A DNA stretch of 64,000 nt, taken from assembly GCF_022829585.1 (NCBI RefSeq), contig NZ_JAKSYC010000270.1:1-64000 (forward strand), written 5' to 3'. The stretch is from Methylobacterium sp. J-026 (lineage in GTDB: Bacteria; Pseudomonadota; Alphaproteobacteria; Rhizobiales; Beijerinckiaceae). This document shows, piece after piece, positions 50,846 through 59,527 of this stretch (the stretch's first letter is position 1; every line of letters begins with the position of its first letter). A program made the translations under genes and the position numbers. Below the pieces are notes generated by a model. It ran no database searches. It was given only the letters and a program-made list of their open reading frames with translations, and was not told the DNA's origin.

Positions 50846-52825
50846 GTGTCCTTCCCCTCCCGATCCGCGTGCCTGCGCACGCTCGCGCTCGCCTGCGCCT
50901 CCCTTCCCGGTCCTGTACTCGCGCAGCAGACCGCCGCGCCCTTCGCCGACGTCCCGCGCGGGGCCGAGGCGGCCGTCACGCTCTCCGAGCTTTCCGTCTC
51001 CGCCACCGGCGTCCCGACGCCGGTCGATCAGGTCGGATCGAGTGTGACGGTGCTCACCGCCGAGACCCTGGAGGCCCAGCAGCGCCGAACCGTACCGGAC
51101 GCCTTGCAACAGGTGCCCGGCCTCAACGTCGTGCAGACCGGCGGCCCGGGCGGCCAGACCTCGGTGTTCATCCGCGGCTCGAACTCGAACCACGTGAAAG
51201 TGCTCATCGACGGCATCGACGCGACCGACCCGTCGAACCCAAACGGCTCCTTCGACTTCGGACAACTCCTGACCGACGACCTCTCCCGCATCGAGGTTCT
51301 CAGGGGGCCCCAGAGCGGGCTCTACGGCAGCGACGCCATCGGAGGCGCGATCTCCTTCACGACGAAACGTGGCGAGGGACCGGCCAGGGCCAGCGCGCGG
51401 ATCGAGGGCGGCTCGTTCGGGACGTTCAACCAGAGCGGCCGGATCAGCGGGTCGGAAAACGGCTTCGACTACTCGGTGTCGATCCAGCATCTCCGGGCTG
51501 CCGCAACGCCTGTGACGCCGCCCAACCTCGTCGCCCCAGGAACGACGACCCGCCCGAACTACTACGACAACGAGACCGTCTCGGCGAAGTTCGGCTACCA
51601 GTTCACCGACACGTTCCGGATCAACTCGATCACGCGGTTCATCAACTCGAAGCTGCTCTTCAGCGGCGACGACTACGGCACCTTCCCGGTGACGCTGGGC
51701 GGCCTGCGCAGCCAGGCGGACGTGCAGCAAGTCTTCACCCGCAACGAGGCCGAGTGGACGCCGTTCGCCGGTTTCCACAACGTCTTCGCGATCAACTACT
51801 CGAACCTCTACAACCGCCAGGTCCAGAACGCGTACGACCCGTTCAACCCGCTCCCGACCGCCGGCCTCGGCGAGCGCACGCGTTACGAGTACCGCGGCGA
51901 CTACCAGCTCTCGCCCGGCAACCTCGTTCTGTTCGGCGCGCAGCGTGACGACGAGAGCCTGTCGACCACCGATCCGAACCCGTTCGGTTCCGGCAACCTG
52001 CGGGCCAGGAACGGCAATACCGCCGGCTACGGCGAGATACAGCTAACGCCGTTCGACCGTGCCTCTTTCGTCGCCAACGTTCGCCACGACGAGAACGACG
52101 CCTTCGGACCGGCCACCACGTTCCGCGTCGCCCCGAGCTACATCCTGCCGTTCACCGACACGCGGATCAAAGGCAGCGTCGGCACCGGCTTCAAGGCGCC
52201 GACGCTGAGCCAGCTGTTCCAGAGCTTCCCGGCGTTCAACTTCTTCGCCAACCCCAACCTCAAGCCGGAAGAGAGCCTCGGCTACGATGCCGGCTTCGAA
52301 CAGCCGCTCGGCGAGCGCGTTCTCGTCGGCGCGACCTATTACGCCAACGACTTCAAGAACCTGATCAACACCAACGCCAGCTTCACCTCGAACGAGAACG
52401 TCGGGCGAGCCGAATCCTACGGGGCCGAGGCCTTCGTTGCGGTCCGGTTCACCGACACGCTCTCGGGCCGGGTCGACTACACCAACACCGTGACCAAGAA
52501 TGAGATTACCAACCAGGAGCTCCTGCGCCGGCCCCGCCACAAGGGCAGCGCCACCGCTCAGTGGACGCCGATCCCCGGCCTGAGCTTCAGCGGGACGGTG
52601 ATCGTGCTTGGCCACTTCGTAGACGGAAACCGAGACTTCTCGATCCAGAGGCTGAAGAACCCGGGCTTCACCCTGGTCAACCTCGCGATCAACTACGACG
52701 TCAGCGAGACGGTGAGTGTGTTCGGCCGGATCGATAACCTGTTCGACCGCCGCTACGAGAACCCCACCGGCTTCCTCGGCCCGGGCCTCGCCGTGTACGG
52801 CGGCGTCCGCGTGACGACGTTCTGA
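50846..52825 (+). CDS. btuB: TonB-dependent vitamin B12 receptor
   Basis: A 659-residue outer-membrane receptor of BtuB type. A signal peptide (LRTLALACASLPGPVLAQQ) is followed by a TonB box region (TLSELSVSATG), then a plug domain with RRTVPDALQQVPGLNVVQTG, SVFIRGSNSNHVKVLIDGID and IEVLRGPQSGLYGSDAIGGA. A 22-strand-type barrel ends in an aromatic Phe (GGVRVTTF). GTG at 50846 is preferred: it follows GAGG by 9 bases, places the signal peptide at the amino end, and matches the GTGTCC start of the second receptor in this window. Riboswitch 1 and the btuFCD genes directly downstream support cobalamin as the ligand. Confidence 0.92.
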   Translation: MSFPSRSACLRTLALACASLPGPVLAQQTAAPFADVPRGAEAAVTLSELSVSATGVPTPVDQVGSSVTVLTAETLEAQQRRTVPDALQQVPGLNVVQTGGPGGQTSVFIRGSNSNHVKVLIDGIDATDPSNPNGSFDFGQLLTDDLSRIEVLRGPQSGLYGSDAIGGAISFTTKRGEGPARASARIEGGSFGTFNQSGRISGSENGFDYSVSIQHLRAAATPVTPPNLVAPGTTTRPNYYDNETVSAKFGYQFTDTFRINSITRFINSKLLFSGDDYGTFPVTLGGLRSQADVQQVFTRNEAEWTPFAGFHNVFAINYSNLYNRQVQNAYDPFNPLPTAGLGERTRYEYRGDYQLSPGNLVLFGAQRDDESLSTTDPNPFGSGNLRARNGNTAGYGEIQLTPFDRASFVANVRHDENDAFGPATTFRVAPSYILPFTDTRIKGSVGTGFKAPTLSQLFQSFPAFNFFANPNLKPEESLGYDAGFEQPLGERVLVGATYYANDFKNLINTNASFTSNENVGRAESYGAEAFVAVRFTDTLSGRVDYTNTVTKNEITNQELLRRPRHKGSATAQWTPIPGLSFSGTVIVLGHFVDGNRDFSIQRLKNPGFTLVNLAINYDVSETVSVFGRIDNLFDRRYENPTGFLGPGLAVYGGVRVTTF

Positions 52826-52833
52826 GGATTGCG

Positions 52834-53685
52834 ATGTCGATGCGATGGACGCTGGCTGCGCTAGCGATTGCGGTCTGGCCTGGTCTGTCAGGTGCGGGGT
52901 GGGCGGCAGACGAGCCGGCGCATCCAGTCTACGTCGTCTCGATGAACCTCTGCGCCGACGAGCTGGTCCTGCGGCTCGCCGACCGCGACCAGGTCACCGC
53001 CGTGACCTACCTCGCCCATGACCCGCGCGGCTCCACCGTCGCGCGGGAGGCCACCGGCATCGCGGTGACCCGTGGCCTGTCGGAGGAGATCGTCGCGCTC
53101 CGGCCCGACCTCGTCGTGGCCGGTGCCTTCACGACGCGGACCACGGTGGGCCTGCTCAAGCGCGTCGGCTTCCCCCTTCTCGAACTCGGCGTACCCAACG
53201 ACTTCGAGGGGGTGCGGGCCCAAATCCGGACCGTCGCCGCGGCCCTCGGGCACCCGGCGCGCGGCGAGGCGATGGTCGCGGACCTCGACGCGCGGCTGGC
53301 GCAGGTGGTGCCGGCGGCAAAACCGTTGCGGGCACTCGTCATGCGCCCGAATGCCTTCACGGTCGCACCCGGCAGCCTTGGCGATGCGATCATCCGCGCC
53401 GCCGGCCTCGTCAACGTCGCGGCCGAACTCGGTCGCGACCGCTTCGGCCAGGTCCCGCTGGAAGCGGCGGCCTTGGCCAACGCCGACCTCATCGTCCTTG
53501 ACGAGGGGGAGCCCGGCGCGCCGTCGCTCGCCGACGCCCTGTTGCATCACCCCGTCCTCGACGCCCTGCGCCGACAGGGTCGTACCGTCTCGATTCCGAA
53601 CCGGCTCTGGACCTGTCCAGGTCCCCAGGTTGCCGAGGTCGTGGCCTTGCTCGCCGCCGCCGCACGCGAACGGGCAGAGCCATGA
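52834..53685 (+). CDS. btuF: Cobalamin ABC transporter substrate-binding protein
   Basis: A 283-residue periplasmic binding protein (class III, BtuF/FhuD fold). It has a signal peptide (LAALAIAVWPGLSGAGWAA), VYVVSMNLCADELVLRLADR at the start of the first lobe, SEEIVALRPDLVVAGAFTTR, a connecting long helix near 125-150, and DLIVLDEGEPGAPSL and SIPNRLWTCPGPQVAEVVAL in the second lobe. Acidic surface residues for docking to BtuC cannot be judged here. GAGG precedes the ATG at 52834; the end overlaps btuC by 4 bp. Confidence 0.9.
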   Translation: MSMRWTLAALAIAVWPGLSGAGWAADEPAHPVYVVSMNLCADELVLRLADRDQVTAVTYLAHDPRGSTVAREATGIAVTRGLSEEIVALRPDLVVAGAFTTRTTVGLLKRVGFPLLELGVPNDFEGVRAQIRTVAAALGHPARGEAMVADLDARLAQVVPAAKPLRALVMRPNAFTVAPGSLGDAIIRAAGLVNVAAELGRDRFGQVPLEAAALANADLIVLDEGEPGAPSLADALLHHPVLDALRRQGRTVSIPNRLWTCPGPQVAEVVALLAAAARERAEP

Positions 53686-54716
53686 ACGCACCCATTCCAC
53701 CTCCTGCCCGGATCGAACGCGCGGTCGTCGGACCCCGCAGCATCGTCGTTCTCCTTGGCCTGCTGGTTCTCGTTTTGACGTTGGCGTCCATCGCGGTCGG
53801 GTATGCCCCTTTCGACGTCCCGGCGGCGGCTGGCGACATCATCGCCGGACGGGCGACACTGCCTGCCCTCGTCCTCTGGGAGCTGCGCCTGCCCCGCGCC
53901 CTGCTCGGGGCCCTCGTCGGCTTCAGCCTCGGGCTGACCGGGGCGGCGATGCAGGGCTACCTGCGCAACCCGCTCGCCGATCCCGGCATCCTCGGCATCT
54001 CCTCCGCGGCGGCCCTCGGGGCCGTGGTTGTGTTCTACGGCGGGTTCGCGGCCTCCGTCAGCCTCGCCCTCCCGCTCGGCGGGATCGCCGGCGCCGCCGT
54101 GGCGGCGCTCGCCCTGAACCTTGTCGCCGCCAGAGGCGGCACCACCCTGGGATTGATCCTCGCCGGCGTCGCCCTGTCGAGCCTCGCCGGTGCCATGACG
54201 GCGCTGGCGCTCAACCTCTCACCCAATCCCTACGCGGCCTTGGAGATCGTGTTCTGGCTGATGGGGTCGCTCGCGGACCGCAGCATGGACCATGTCTGGC
54301 TTTGCCTGCCGCTGATGGCAGTGGGCTGGGGCCTGATGCTGTCCACGGCTCGCGCGCTCGATGCCCTGACGCTCGGCGAGGACACGGCCGCGAGCCTCGG
54401 CTTCCATCTGGTCTCGGTGCGCCTGCGCCTCGTCACGGGCGCGGCGCTGGCCGTTGGCAGCGGCGTCGCCGTCAGCGGCGCCATCGGCTTCGTCGGCCTC
54501 GTGGTGCCGCATCTGGTGCGACCGTTGGTTGGCGCGCGTCCCGGCGCCAGCCTGCTGCCGAGCGGACTGGCGGGGGCGGCCCTGGTGCTCGCAGCGGATC
54601 TGGGCGTGCGCCTCCTGGCGACGCGCCCGGAACTCAAGCTCGGGGTGGTCACGGCACTGGTCGGGGCGCCGTTCCTGATCGTGCTTCTCATGCGCGAACG
54701 GGGTCGTGGCGCATGA
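53682..54716 (+). CDS. btuC: Cobalamin ABC transporter permease (FecCD family)
   Basis: A 344-residue FecCD-type permease with about 10 membrane helices. The family motifs are ELRLPRALLGALVGFSLGLT, GAAMQGYLRNPLADPGILGI, FWLMGSLADRSMDHVWLCLP, and GAIGFVGLVVPHLVRPLVGA. Its start overlaps btuF and its end overlaps btuD by 4 bp each, so the three are translationally coupled. Confidence 0.93.
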   Translation: MNAPIPPPARIERAVVGPRSIVVLLGLLVLVLTLASIAVGYAPFDVPAAAGDIIAGRATLPALVLWELRLPRALLGALVGFSLGLTGAAMQGYLRNPLADPGILGISSAAALGAVVVFYGGFAASVSLALPLGGIAGAAVAALALNLVAARGGTTLGLILAGVALSSLAGAMTALALNLSPNPYAALEIVFWLMGSLADRSMDHVWLCLPLMAVGWGLMLSTARALDALTLGEDTAASLGFHLVSVRLRLVTGAALAVGSGVAVSGAIGFVGLVVPHLVRPLVGARPGASLLPSGLAGAALVLAADLGVRLLATRPELKLGVVTALVGAPFLIVLLMRERGRGA

Positions 54717-55531
54717 GCCTCGCGACCGCAGCTCTCGATGTCCGCCTCGGCGGGCGTGTCATCCTCTCGGATATCACCCTGTCCCTGGAACGCGGGATCC
54801 TCGTCGGTCTGGTCGGTCCGAACGGCGCTGGCAAGACCACCCTCCTGCGCACCCTCGCGGGCTTGGTCGCCCCGACCAAGGGCCGCGTGGATCTCGACGG
54901 TATGCCGCTCAAGGGCATCTCCCGCGACGCGCGCGCCAAGCGCATCGCGGTCCTGTTCCAGGGCGCGGGGGCCGGTTGGCCGATGCAGGTGCGTGACCTC
55001 GTCGCCCTCGGCAGGCTGCCGCATCGACGCGCGTTCGGTGGCCTCGATGGCACCGATCACGCCGCAATAAACCGAGCGATGACACGGACCGACGTCGCGC
55101 GCTTCGCCGAGCGGACCGAACCGACCCTGTCCTCGGGCGAGCGGATGCGCGTGTTGCTGGCGCGGGCGCTTGCCGTCGAAGCGGAATGGTTGTTGGCCGA
55201 CGAACCGATCACCGCCCTCGACCCTGCCCACCAACTCGACGCCATGACGTTGTTGCGGAGCGTGGCCCTGGCCGGCACCGGCGTCGTCGCCGTCCTGCAC
55301 GACCTCTCCCTCGCGGCCCGATTCTGCGACCGGATCGTGGTCCTGGGCGAGGGACGTGTCACTGCCGATGGACACCCGGACGTTGCGTTGACCGACCGGC
55401 TGCTCTCGGACGTCTTCGGCGTCACGGCGTGCCGAGGGGCTGGACCGGACGGAACCGCCTATATCCTGCCCTGGAGCCGTTCAGGGCCACATCCGGAGGA
55501 GATCGATGCAGCCTTCCCCCACCAGCCCTGA
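54713..55531 (+). CDS. btuD: Cobalamin ABC transporter ATP-binding protein
   Basis: A 272-residue ATPase. Walker A is GPNGAGKTTLLRTLAGL (about 38-54), the Q-loop is LFQGAGAGWPMQVRDLVALG, the signature is LSSGERMRVLLARALA, Walker B is WLLADEPITALDPAHQLD (hydrophobic run slightly unusual with A before DEP), and the switch His is in VAVLHDLSLAARF. ATG 54713 overlaps the btuC stop. The last 26 bp overlap the following gene. Confidence 0.93.
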   Translation: MSLATAALDVRLGGRVILSDITLSLERGILVGLVGPNGAGKTTLLRTLAGLVAPTKGRVDLDGMPLKGISRDARAKRIAVLFQGAGAGWPMQVRDLVALGRLPHRRAFGGLDGTDHAAINRAMTRTDVARFAERTEPTLSSGERMRVLLARALAVEAEWLLADEPITALDPAHQLDAMTLLRSVALAGTGVVAVLHDLSLAARFCDRIVVLGEGRVTADGHPDVALTDRLLSDVFGVTACRGAGPDGTAYILPWSRSGPHPEEIDAAFPHQP

Positions 55532-56468
55532 TGCCACCGTCGCCCTTCTGCGCGCTGCACTGGCCGATCCGACCACGGCCTGGAGCCTGGGCAGCTTCGG
55601 TGCCATCGCCGAGTTCATGCGCGATCCGGACGAGCCTGTCCTGGCCCTCCCTGACGATCGCCTGGGACTTGCGACCGCGCGCGGGGCCATCGCCCTGACC
55701 CCGAGCTCCGACCTGCGGCCCGTCGCCTACGAGACGGCCGTTTCGTCCGGCTGGAACCACGCCATCGCGCTTTGCCTGCCGGAGGCGACCTGCGCGATGA
55801 ACCGCAGGACCGTGGTGACGGAACTCGGGCCCGACCGGAACGCCGCCCGGGTCGAGGATCGCGACGGCATCCTGTTCGACCTCGGCCTCGGCCTGCTCGC
55901 CGTGGATGCCTGTGTGCGGGTGCGCGATCCGGAGGCCGTCGAGCGGCTGCGGGCCGGCGTCGGCATGCCCCTGTTCGACCACGCAAACCCCATCGGGTCG
56001 CATCTCGTCGCCATGAGCCCGCACCGGGTGTTCCTGGCGCGGGTCGGGCGCGTCGAGGTCTATGCTCCGATCCCGGGCCCCGGCGGTACCAGTCCTGAAG
56101 GTCCGCATACGCATGTGCTGCCCAAGCTCCTGCGCAGCGGTCGGACCCATGCCGCCACGACGCCGATCCCGGCGGGCTGGGTCCCCTGCGGAGGCCTGCA
56201 CCCGGCGCACCCCTACAAGGACATGATGGGCGACCGCATCGCCTTCGATGCCGGCCGCTACGAAGCGTTCCAGGCGATGCTCGACCATTGGGGTGATCCG
56301 GAACTCGTGGCCATCAAGCGCGGCGGGCCCGAGGCGCCCGGCGGCACGGTGTCGACCCGCCACGCCCAGGGCGCACGGCGGGTCGCCGAGGCCCAGGCTC
56401 GTTACCTACGGGGCGAGATCATCGAGGGCTCGGCGAGCGACGACGAGGATGCGGAGGCGACGGCCTGA
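55506..56468 (+). CDS. Uncharacterised protein in B12 uptake operon
   Basis: A 320-residue soluble alpha/beta protein with no signal or membrane segment. Its start at 55506 has a strong GGAGGAG 7 bp upstream and lies inside the end of btuD (26-bp overlap), so it is certainly in the same operon. A His-rich region (SPEGPHTHVLPKLL and GGLHPAHPYKDMMGDRIAFD, about 200-250) could bind metal or corrinoid. The C-terminal tail is acidic. I believe it belongs to a conserved uncharacterised family seen beside btu genes in Methylobacterium, but cannot name a function. Confidence 0.75.
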   Translation: MQPSPTSPDATVALLRAALADPTTAWSLGSFGAIAEFMRDPDEPVLALPDDRLGLATARGAIALTPSSDLRPVAYETAVSSGWNHAIALCLPEATCAMNRRTVVTELGPDRNAARVEDRDGILFDLGLGLLAVDACVRVRDPEAVERLRAGVGMPLFDHANPIGSHLVAMSPHRVFLARVGRVEVYAPIPGPGGTSPEGPHTHVLPKLLRSGRTHAATTPIPAGWVPCGGLHPAHPYKDMMGDRIAFDAGRYEAFQAMLDHWGDPELVAIKRGGPEAPGGTVSTRHAQGARRVAEAQARYLRGEIIEGSASDDEDAEATA

Positions 56469-56470
56469 CC

Positions 56471-57013
56471 GTGACCCGGACGGTGCCCGGCAGGAATCGT
56501 CCGGGGGCACCGCAGAGGGTGATCGGCCTGATCGGCTGCCCGGGCGCGGGGAAGACGACCTACGCCCGCCGCTTCGACCCTCTCGCCGGCTGGGTTCACC
56601 TCACCCTCGACGACTTCCGGCAGACCCTCTGGCCGCCGCACCGGCAGGTCTACTGGGAACTCAGGCAGGGCTCACATGACGATGCGGCCCGGGACCTCCT
56701 GCACCGGGTCAAGGAAGCGGCCCTGGATGCCGCCCTGACGAACGGCTTCAGCGTGGTGATGGCGGACACCCATCTCACCAGACCCGTGTTCGAGCGCGAG
56801 CTCGGGATCGTCGCCCGACACGGACTCACCGTGGAGTGGAAAGTGTTCGACGTGCCGTGGGAGATCCTGAAGTCCCGCAACGCGGAGCGTGGTCGGGTGG
56901 ACCCGTCGCATCGCCAGCCGGATGAGGTCCTCCGGTTCACCTACGAGGTTTTCCGATCCCCGGACGCTTGGTGGCGTAGCTTGCCGCCGCAGCAGGTCGA
57001 GGTCCTGACCTGA
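56471..57013 (+). CDS. P-loop kinase-like protein (AAA_33 type) in B12 operon
   Basis: A 180-residue P-loop protein. Walker A is IGLIGCPGAGKTTYARRF (about 18-35), LTLDDFRQTLW follows, a Walker B-like strand VVMADTHLT lies near 93-101, and a lid-type Arg pair is in LKSRNAERGRVDPSHRQPDE. This is the AAA_33/polynucleotide-kinase-like small kinase fold. The GTG start at 56471 is 2 bp after the previous stop. By context it might act on a corrinoid or nucleotide intermediate; it lacks CobU/CobP motifs. The substrate is unknown. Confidence 0.75.
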   Translation: MTRTVPGRNRPGAPQRVIGLIGCPGAGKTTYARRFDPLAGWVHLTLDDFRQTLWPPHRQVYWELRQGSHDDAARDLLHRVKEAALDAALTNGFSVVMADTHLTRPVFERELGIVARHGLTVEWKVFDVPWEILKSRNAERGRVDPSHRQPDEVLRFTYEVFRSPDAWWRSLPPQQVEVLT

Positions 57014-57125
57014 CGGACGGAGTGCGCGATCCGTCTTCCCAGGTGTTGCCGGCAGGGCATAACCCCTCGTGCATTGCACTTGGTCCGTTGACGGGCATGG
57101 GCGTCGGCATGTTAGCTCGGCCGTG

Positions 57126-57304
57126 ACGGTTCCTCCCCGGAGGATCAAAAGGGAACGCGGTGCGGGGGTAGCCCCAACGCCGCGGCTGCCCCCGCAACTG
57201 TAAGCGGCGAGCCCTTCGCCACCGACGTCACTGAGCGGCCTCGCTCGGGAAGACGGTGAAGGGCAGTGACCCGCGAGCCAGGAGACCTGCCGTCAGTCGT
57301 GGTC
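57126..57304 (+). ncRNA. Cobalamin riboswitch 2
   Basis: It carries the same canonical elements as riboswitch 1 (ACGGTTCCTCCCCGGAGG..., CCCCCGCAACTGTAAGCGG, B12 box AGCCAGGAGACCTGCC at 57276-57291) and is nearly identical in the conserved blocks. It differs in the variable arms. It precedes the second TonB receptor gene, so that gene belongs to the cobalamin regulon. Confidence 0.96.
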
Positions 57305-57369
57305 ACACGCGAGACACGCTGGGCGGGGTGCCCCGGCGGGTGCGGAAGCATGCGCACTGCGCGTGGTTC

Positions 57370-57411
57370 GGCCTCGTTCGCGTTGACGTGCCACTGCCGT
57401 CGCCCGAGGCC
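57370..57411 (+). promoter_or_regulatory. RBS-sequestering hairpin of riboswitch 2
   Basis: GGCCTCG (57370-57376) pairs perfectly with CGAGGCC (57405-57411), with an inner GACG/CGTC pairing. The 3' arm contains the GAGG Shine-Dalgarno, and GTG follows at 57419. Loop and arm sequence closely match the hairpin of riboswitch 1. Confidence 0.7.
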
Positions 57412-57418
57412 CATCAAC

Positions 57419-59527
57419 GTGTCCCGTTCACCGTCCATCCCGCTGATGTCCGTGCTGGCCCTGTCCTGCGCGATCCCCACCGCCGTCGCAGCCCAGGGGG
57501 CGCGCTCTGAGGAGACCGCCGTGGTGCTCGACGCGCTCTCGGTCGAGGGGACCCTCACCGCCACGCCGACCTACCGGGTGCCGGAGCTCTACAGCGGCAC
57601 CAAGACGATCACGCCCCGCCTCGACCTACCGCAGCAGGTCGACGTAATCCCCCGGGAAGTCCTGATTGACACAGCCGCGACCCGCGTCGAGCGCGCGCTC
57701 GACTACGTGCCCGGCGTCGGCAAACAGAACGACTTCGGCGCCCAGAACCTCGCCCTGTACTCGGTGCGCGGCTTCGCAACCCAGGATATCTTCCAGAACG
57801 GCTTCAACATCGCCCGCGGCTACAACGGCGCCCCCGACACCCAGAACGTCCAGTCCATCGAGGTCCTGAAGGGCCCGGCCGGAGCCCTCTACGGCCGCAG
57901 CGATCCGGGCGGCACCGTCAACATCCTCACCAAGCAGCCCGTAGCCCGACCCTTCGTCGAGATGGGCACGCTGTTCGGCAGCTTCGGCACCGCCCGCACC
58001 ACGGTCGATGCCGGCGGTGCGTTGAGCGAGGACGGCAGCGTCCTCTATCGCTTCAACGGCGCGCTCGCCCGCCAGGACAGCTTTCGAGATTTCGTCGACG
58101 GCGATCGGGTGCTGCTCGCGCCGGTGGTGAGCTGGCAGGTCACCCCCGACACCAAGATCACGTTCGAGGCGCAGTACCTGCGCAACCGCCAGACCTTCGA
58201 CCGCGGCACTGTCGCGGTGAACAACCGCCTCGGCCTCGTCCCGCGCTCACGCTTCTTCGGCGAGCCGGGCGACGATTCCGTGTCCGAGAGCGCGCTGCTG
58301 CAGGTGCGGCTGGAGCACGCCTTCAACACCGACTGGCATTTGCGAGTCGCCACGCACCTTAACACCGGTAGCCTCACCGGCGTGCAGACCGGCGCGACCG
58401 GGATCCTCGACGACGGGCGAACGCTGCTGCGCGAGTTCCGCCAGCACGACTTCACCTGGGGCGTCGCCATCGGCCAGGCCGAACTCGTCGGGCGCTTCGA
58501 GACCGGGCCCATCGCCCACACCCTGCTGCTCGGCCTGGAGCACGAGCGCTACAACAGCACCGAGAACCTCCTGCGCTCGACCCCGCGCCTCGACCCCTTC
58601 GCCATCGACCTGTTCAACCCGGTCTACGGGCAGGCCAAGCCTCCGTTCACGCGCCGCTACAGCGCCAGCGAGAACGTCGGCAACACGGCGGTCTACCTCC
58701 AGGACCAGATCGCGCTCAGCCCGGAATGGAAGCTGCTGCTGGGCAACCGCACCGACTTCTACAACCAGACCTTCCGCGACAAGGTCGCGAACGAACGGAC
58801 CGAGCAGGACCGTACCGGCTTCTCGCCGCGGGCCGGCCTCGTCTACCAGCCGCTGTCGTTCCTGGCCCTCTACGGCAACGTCGCCGCCTCGTTCCGCCCC
58901 AACACCGGCTTCGACAGCGCGTCCCGGCCCTTCGCTCCGGAGACGGGCTTCGCCTACGAGGTCGGGGCCAAGCTCGACCTGTTCGACGGCCTCAGCGTGA
59001 CGGCGGCCGCCTTCCACATCGAGAAGGAGAACGTGCTCACCACCGACCCGGCGGACTTCTTCTTCCAGATCGCCGCGGGGGCCGTGCGAAGCCAAGGCTT
59101 CGACGTCAGCCTGGTCGGGCAGATCACGCCCGAGTTCCGGGTGATCGGCGGATACGCCTTCATCGACGCGGCGGTCACCCGCGACGAGGTGCTGAGGGTC
59201 GGATCACCGCTGCTCAACATTCCACGCCATAGCGGCTCGCTGCTCGGCATCTACGAGGTCCAGGCCGGCGACTGGAAGGGTTTTGGGATCGGCGGAGGGT
59301 TCCGAGCGGTCGGCTCGCGGCTCGGCGACAGCGGCGTCGAGAGCTTCCGCTTGCCGGGTTACATCCTGACGGACGCGCTGGCCTACTACCGCTACGAAAA
59401 CCTGCGCTTCGGGCTGAACGTCGACAACATTTTCGACGAGACCTACTACGAGCGCTCCTACAACACCTTCTGGGTCGGCGTCGGTGAGCCGCGGCGGGTC
59501 ACCGTCAGCATGACGGCACGGTTTTGA
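57419..59527 (+). CDS. TonB-dependent siderophore-type receptor under B12 control
   Basis: A 702-residue outer-membrane receptor. A short signal (SVLALSCAIPTAVAAQ) is followed by a plug with IDTAATRVERALDYVPGVGK, LYSVRGFATQDIFQNGFNIA and IEVLKGPAGALYGRSDPGGT, then NILTKQPV. It has the pattern of FhuA/FoxA-type siderophore receptors rather than BtuB. The barrel ends with MTARF (terminal Phe). The start at GTG 57419 is chosen by the buried GAGG site and by analogy with btuB. Control by a cobalamin riboswitch suggests that it imports a corrinoid, a corrinoid precursor, cobalt chelate or similar. Its stop overlaps the next start by 1 bp. Confidence 0.85.
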   Translation: MSRSPSIPLMSVLALSCAIPTAVAAQGARSEETAVVLDALSVEGTLTATPTYRVPELYSGTKTITPRLDLPQQVDVIPREVLIDTAATRVERALDYVPGVGKQNDFGAQNLALYSVRGFATQDIFQNGFNIARGYNGAPDTQNVQSIEVLKGPAGALYGRSDPGGTVNILTKQPVARPFVEMGTLFGSFGTARTTVDAGGALSEDGSVLYRFNGALARQDSFRDFVDGDRVLLAPVVSWQVTPDTKITFEAQYLRNRQTFDRGTVAVNNRLGLVPRSRFFGEPGDDSVSESALLQVRLEHAFNTDWHLRVATHLNTGSLTGVQTGATGILDDGRTLLREFRQHDFTWGVAIGQAELVGRFETGPIAHTLLLGLEHERYNSTENLLRSTPRLDPFAIDLFNPVYGQAKPPFTRRYSASENVGNTAVYLQDQIALSPEWKLLLGNRTDFYNQTFRDKVANERTEQDRTGFSPRAGLVYQPLSFLALYGNVAASFRPNTGFDSASRPFAPETGFAYEVGAKLDLFDGLSVTAAAFHIEKENVLTTDPADFFFQIAAGAVRSQGFDVSLVGQITPEFRVIGGYAFIDAAVTRDEVLRVGSPLLNIPRHSGSLLGIYEVQAGDWKGFGIGGGFRAVGSRLGDSGVESFRLPGYILTDALAYYRYENLRFGLNVDNIFDETYYERSYNTFWVGVGEPRRVTVSMTARF

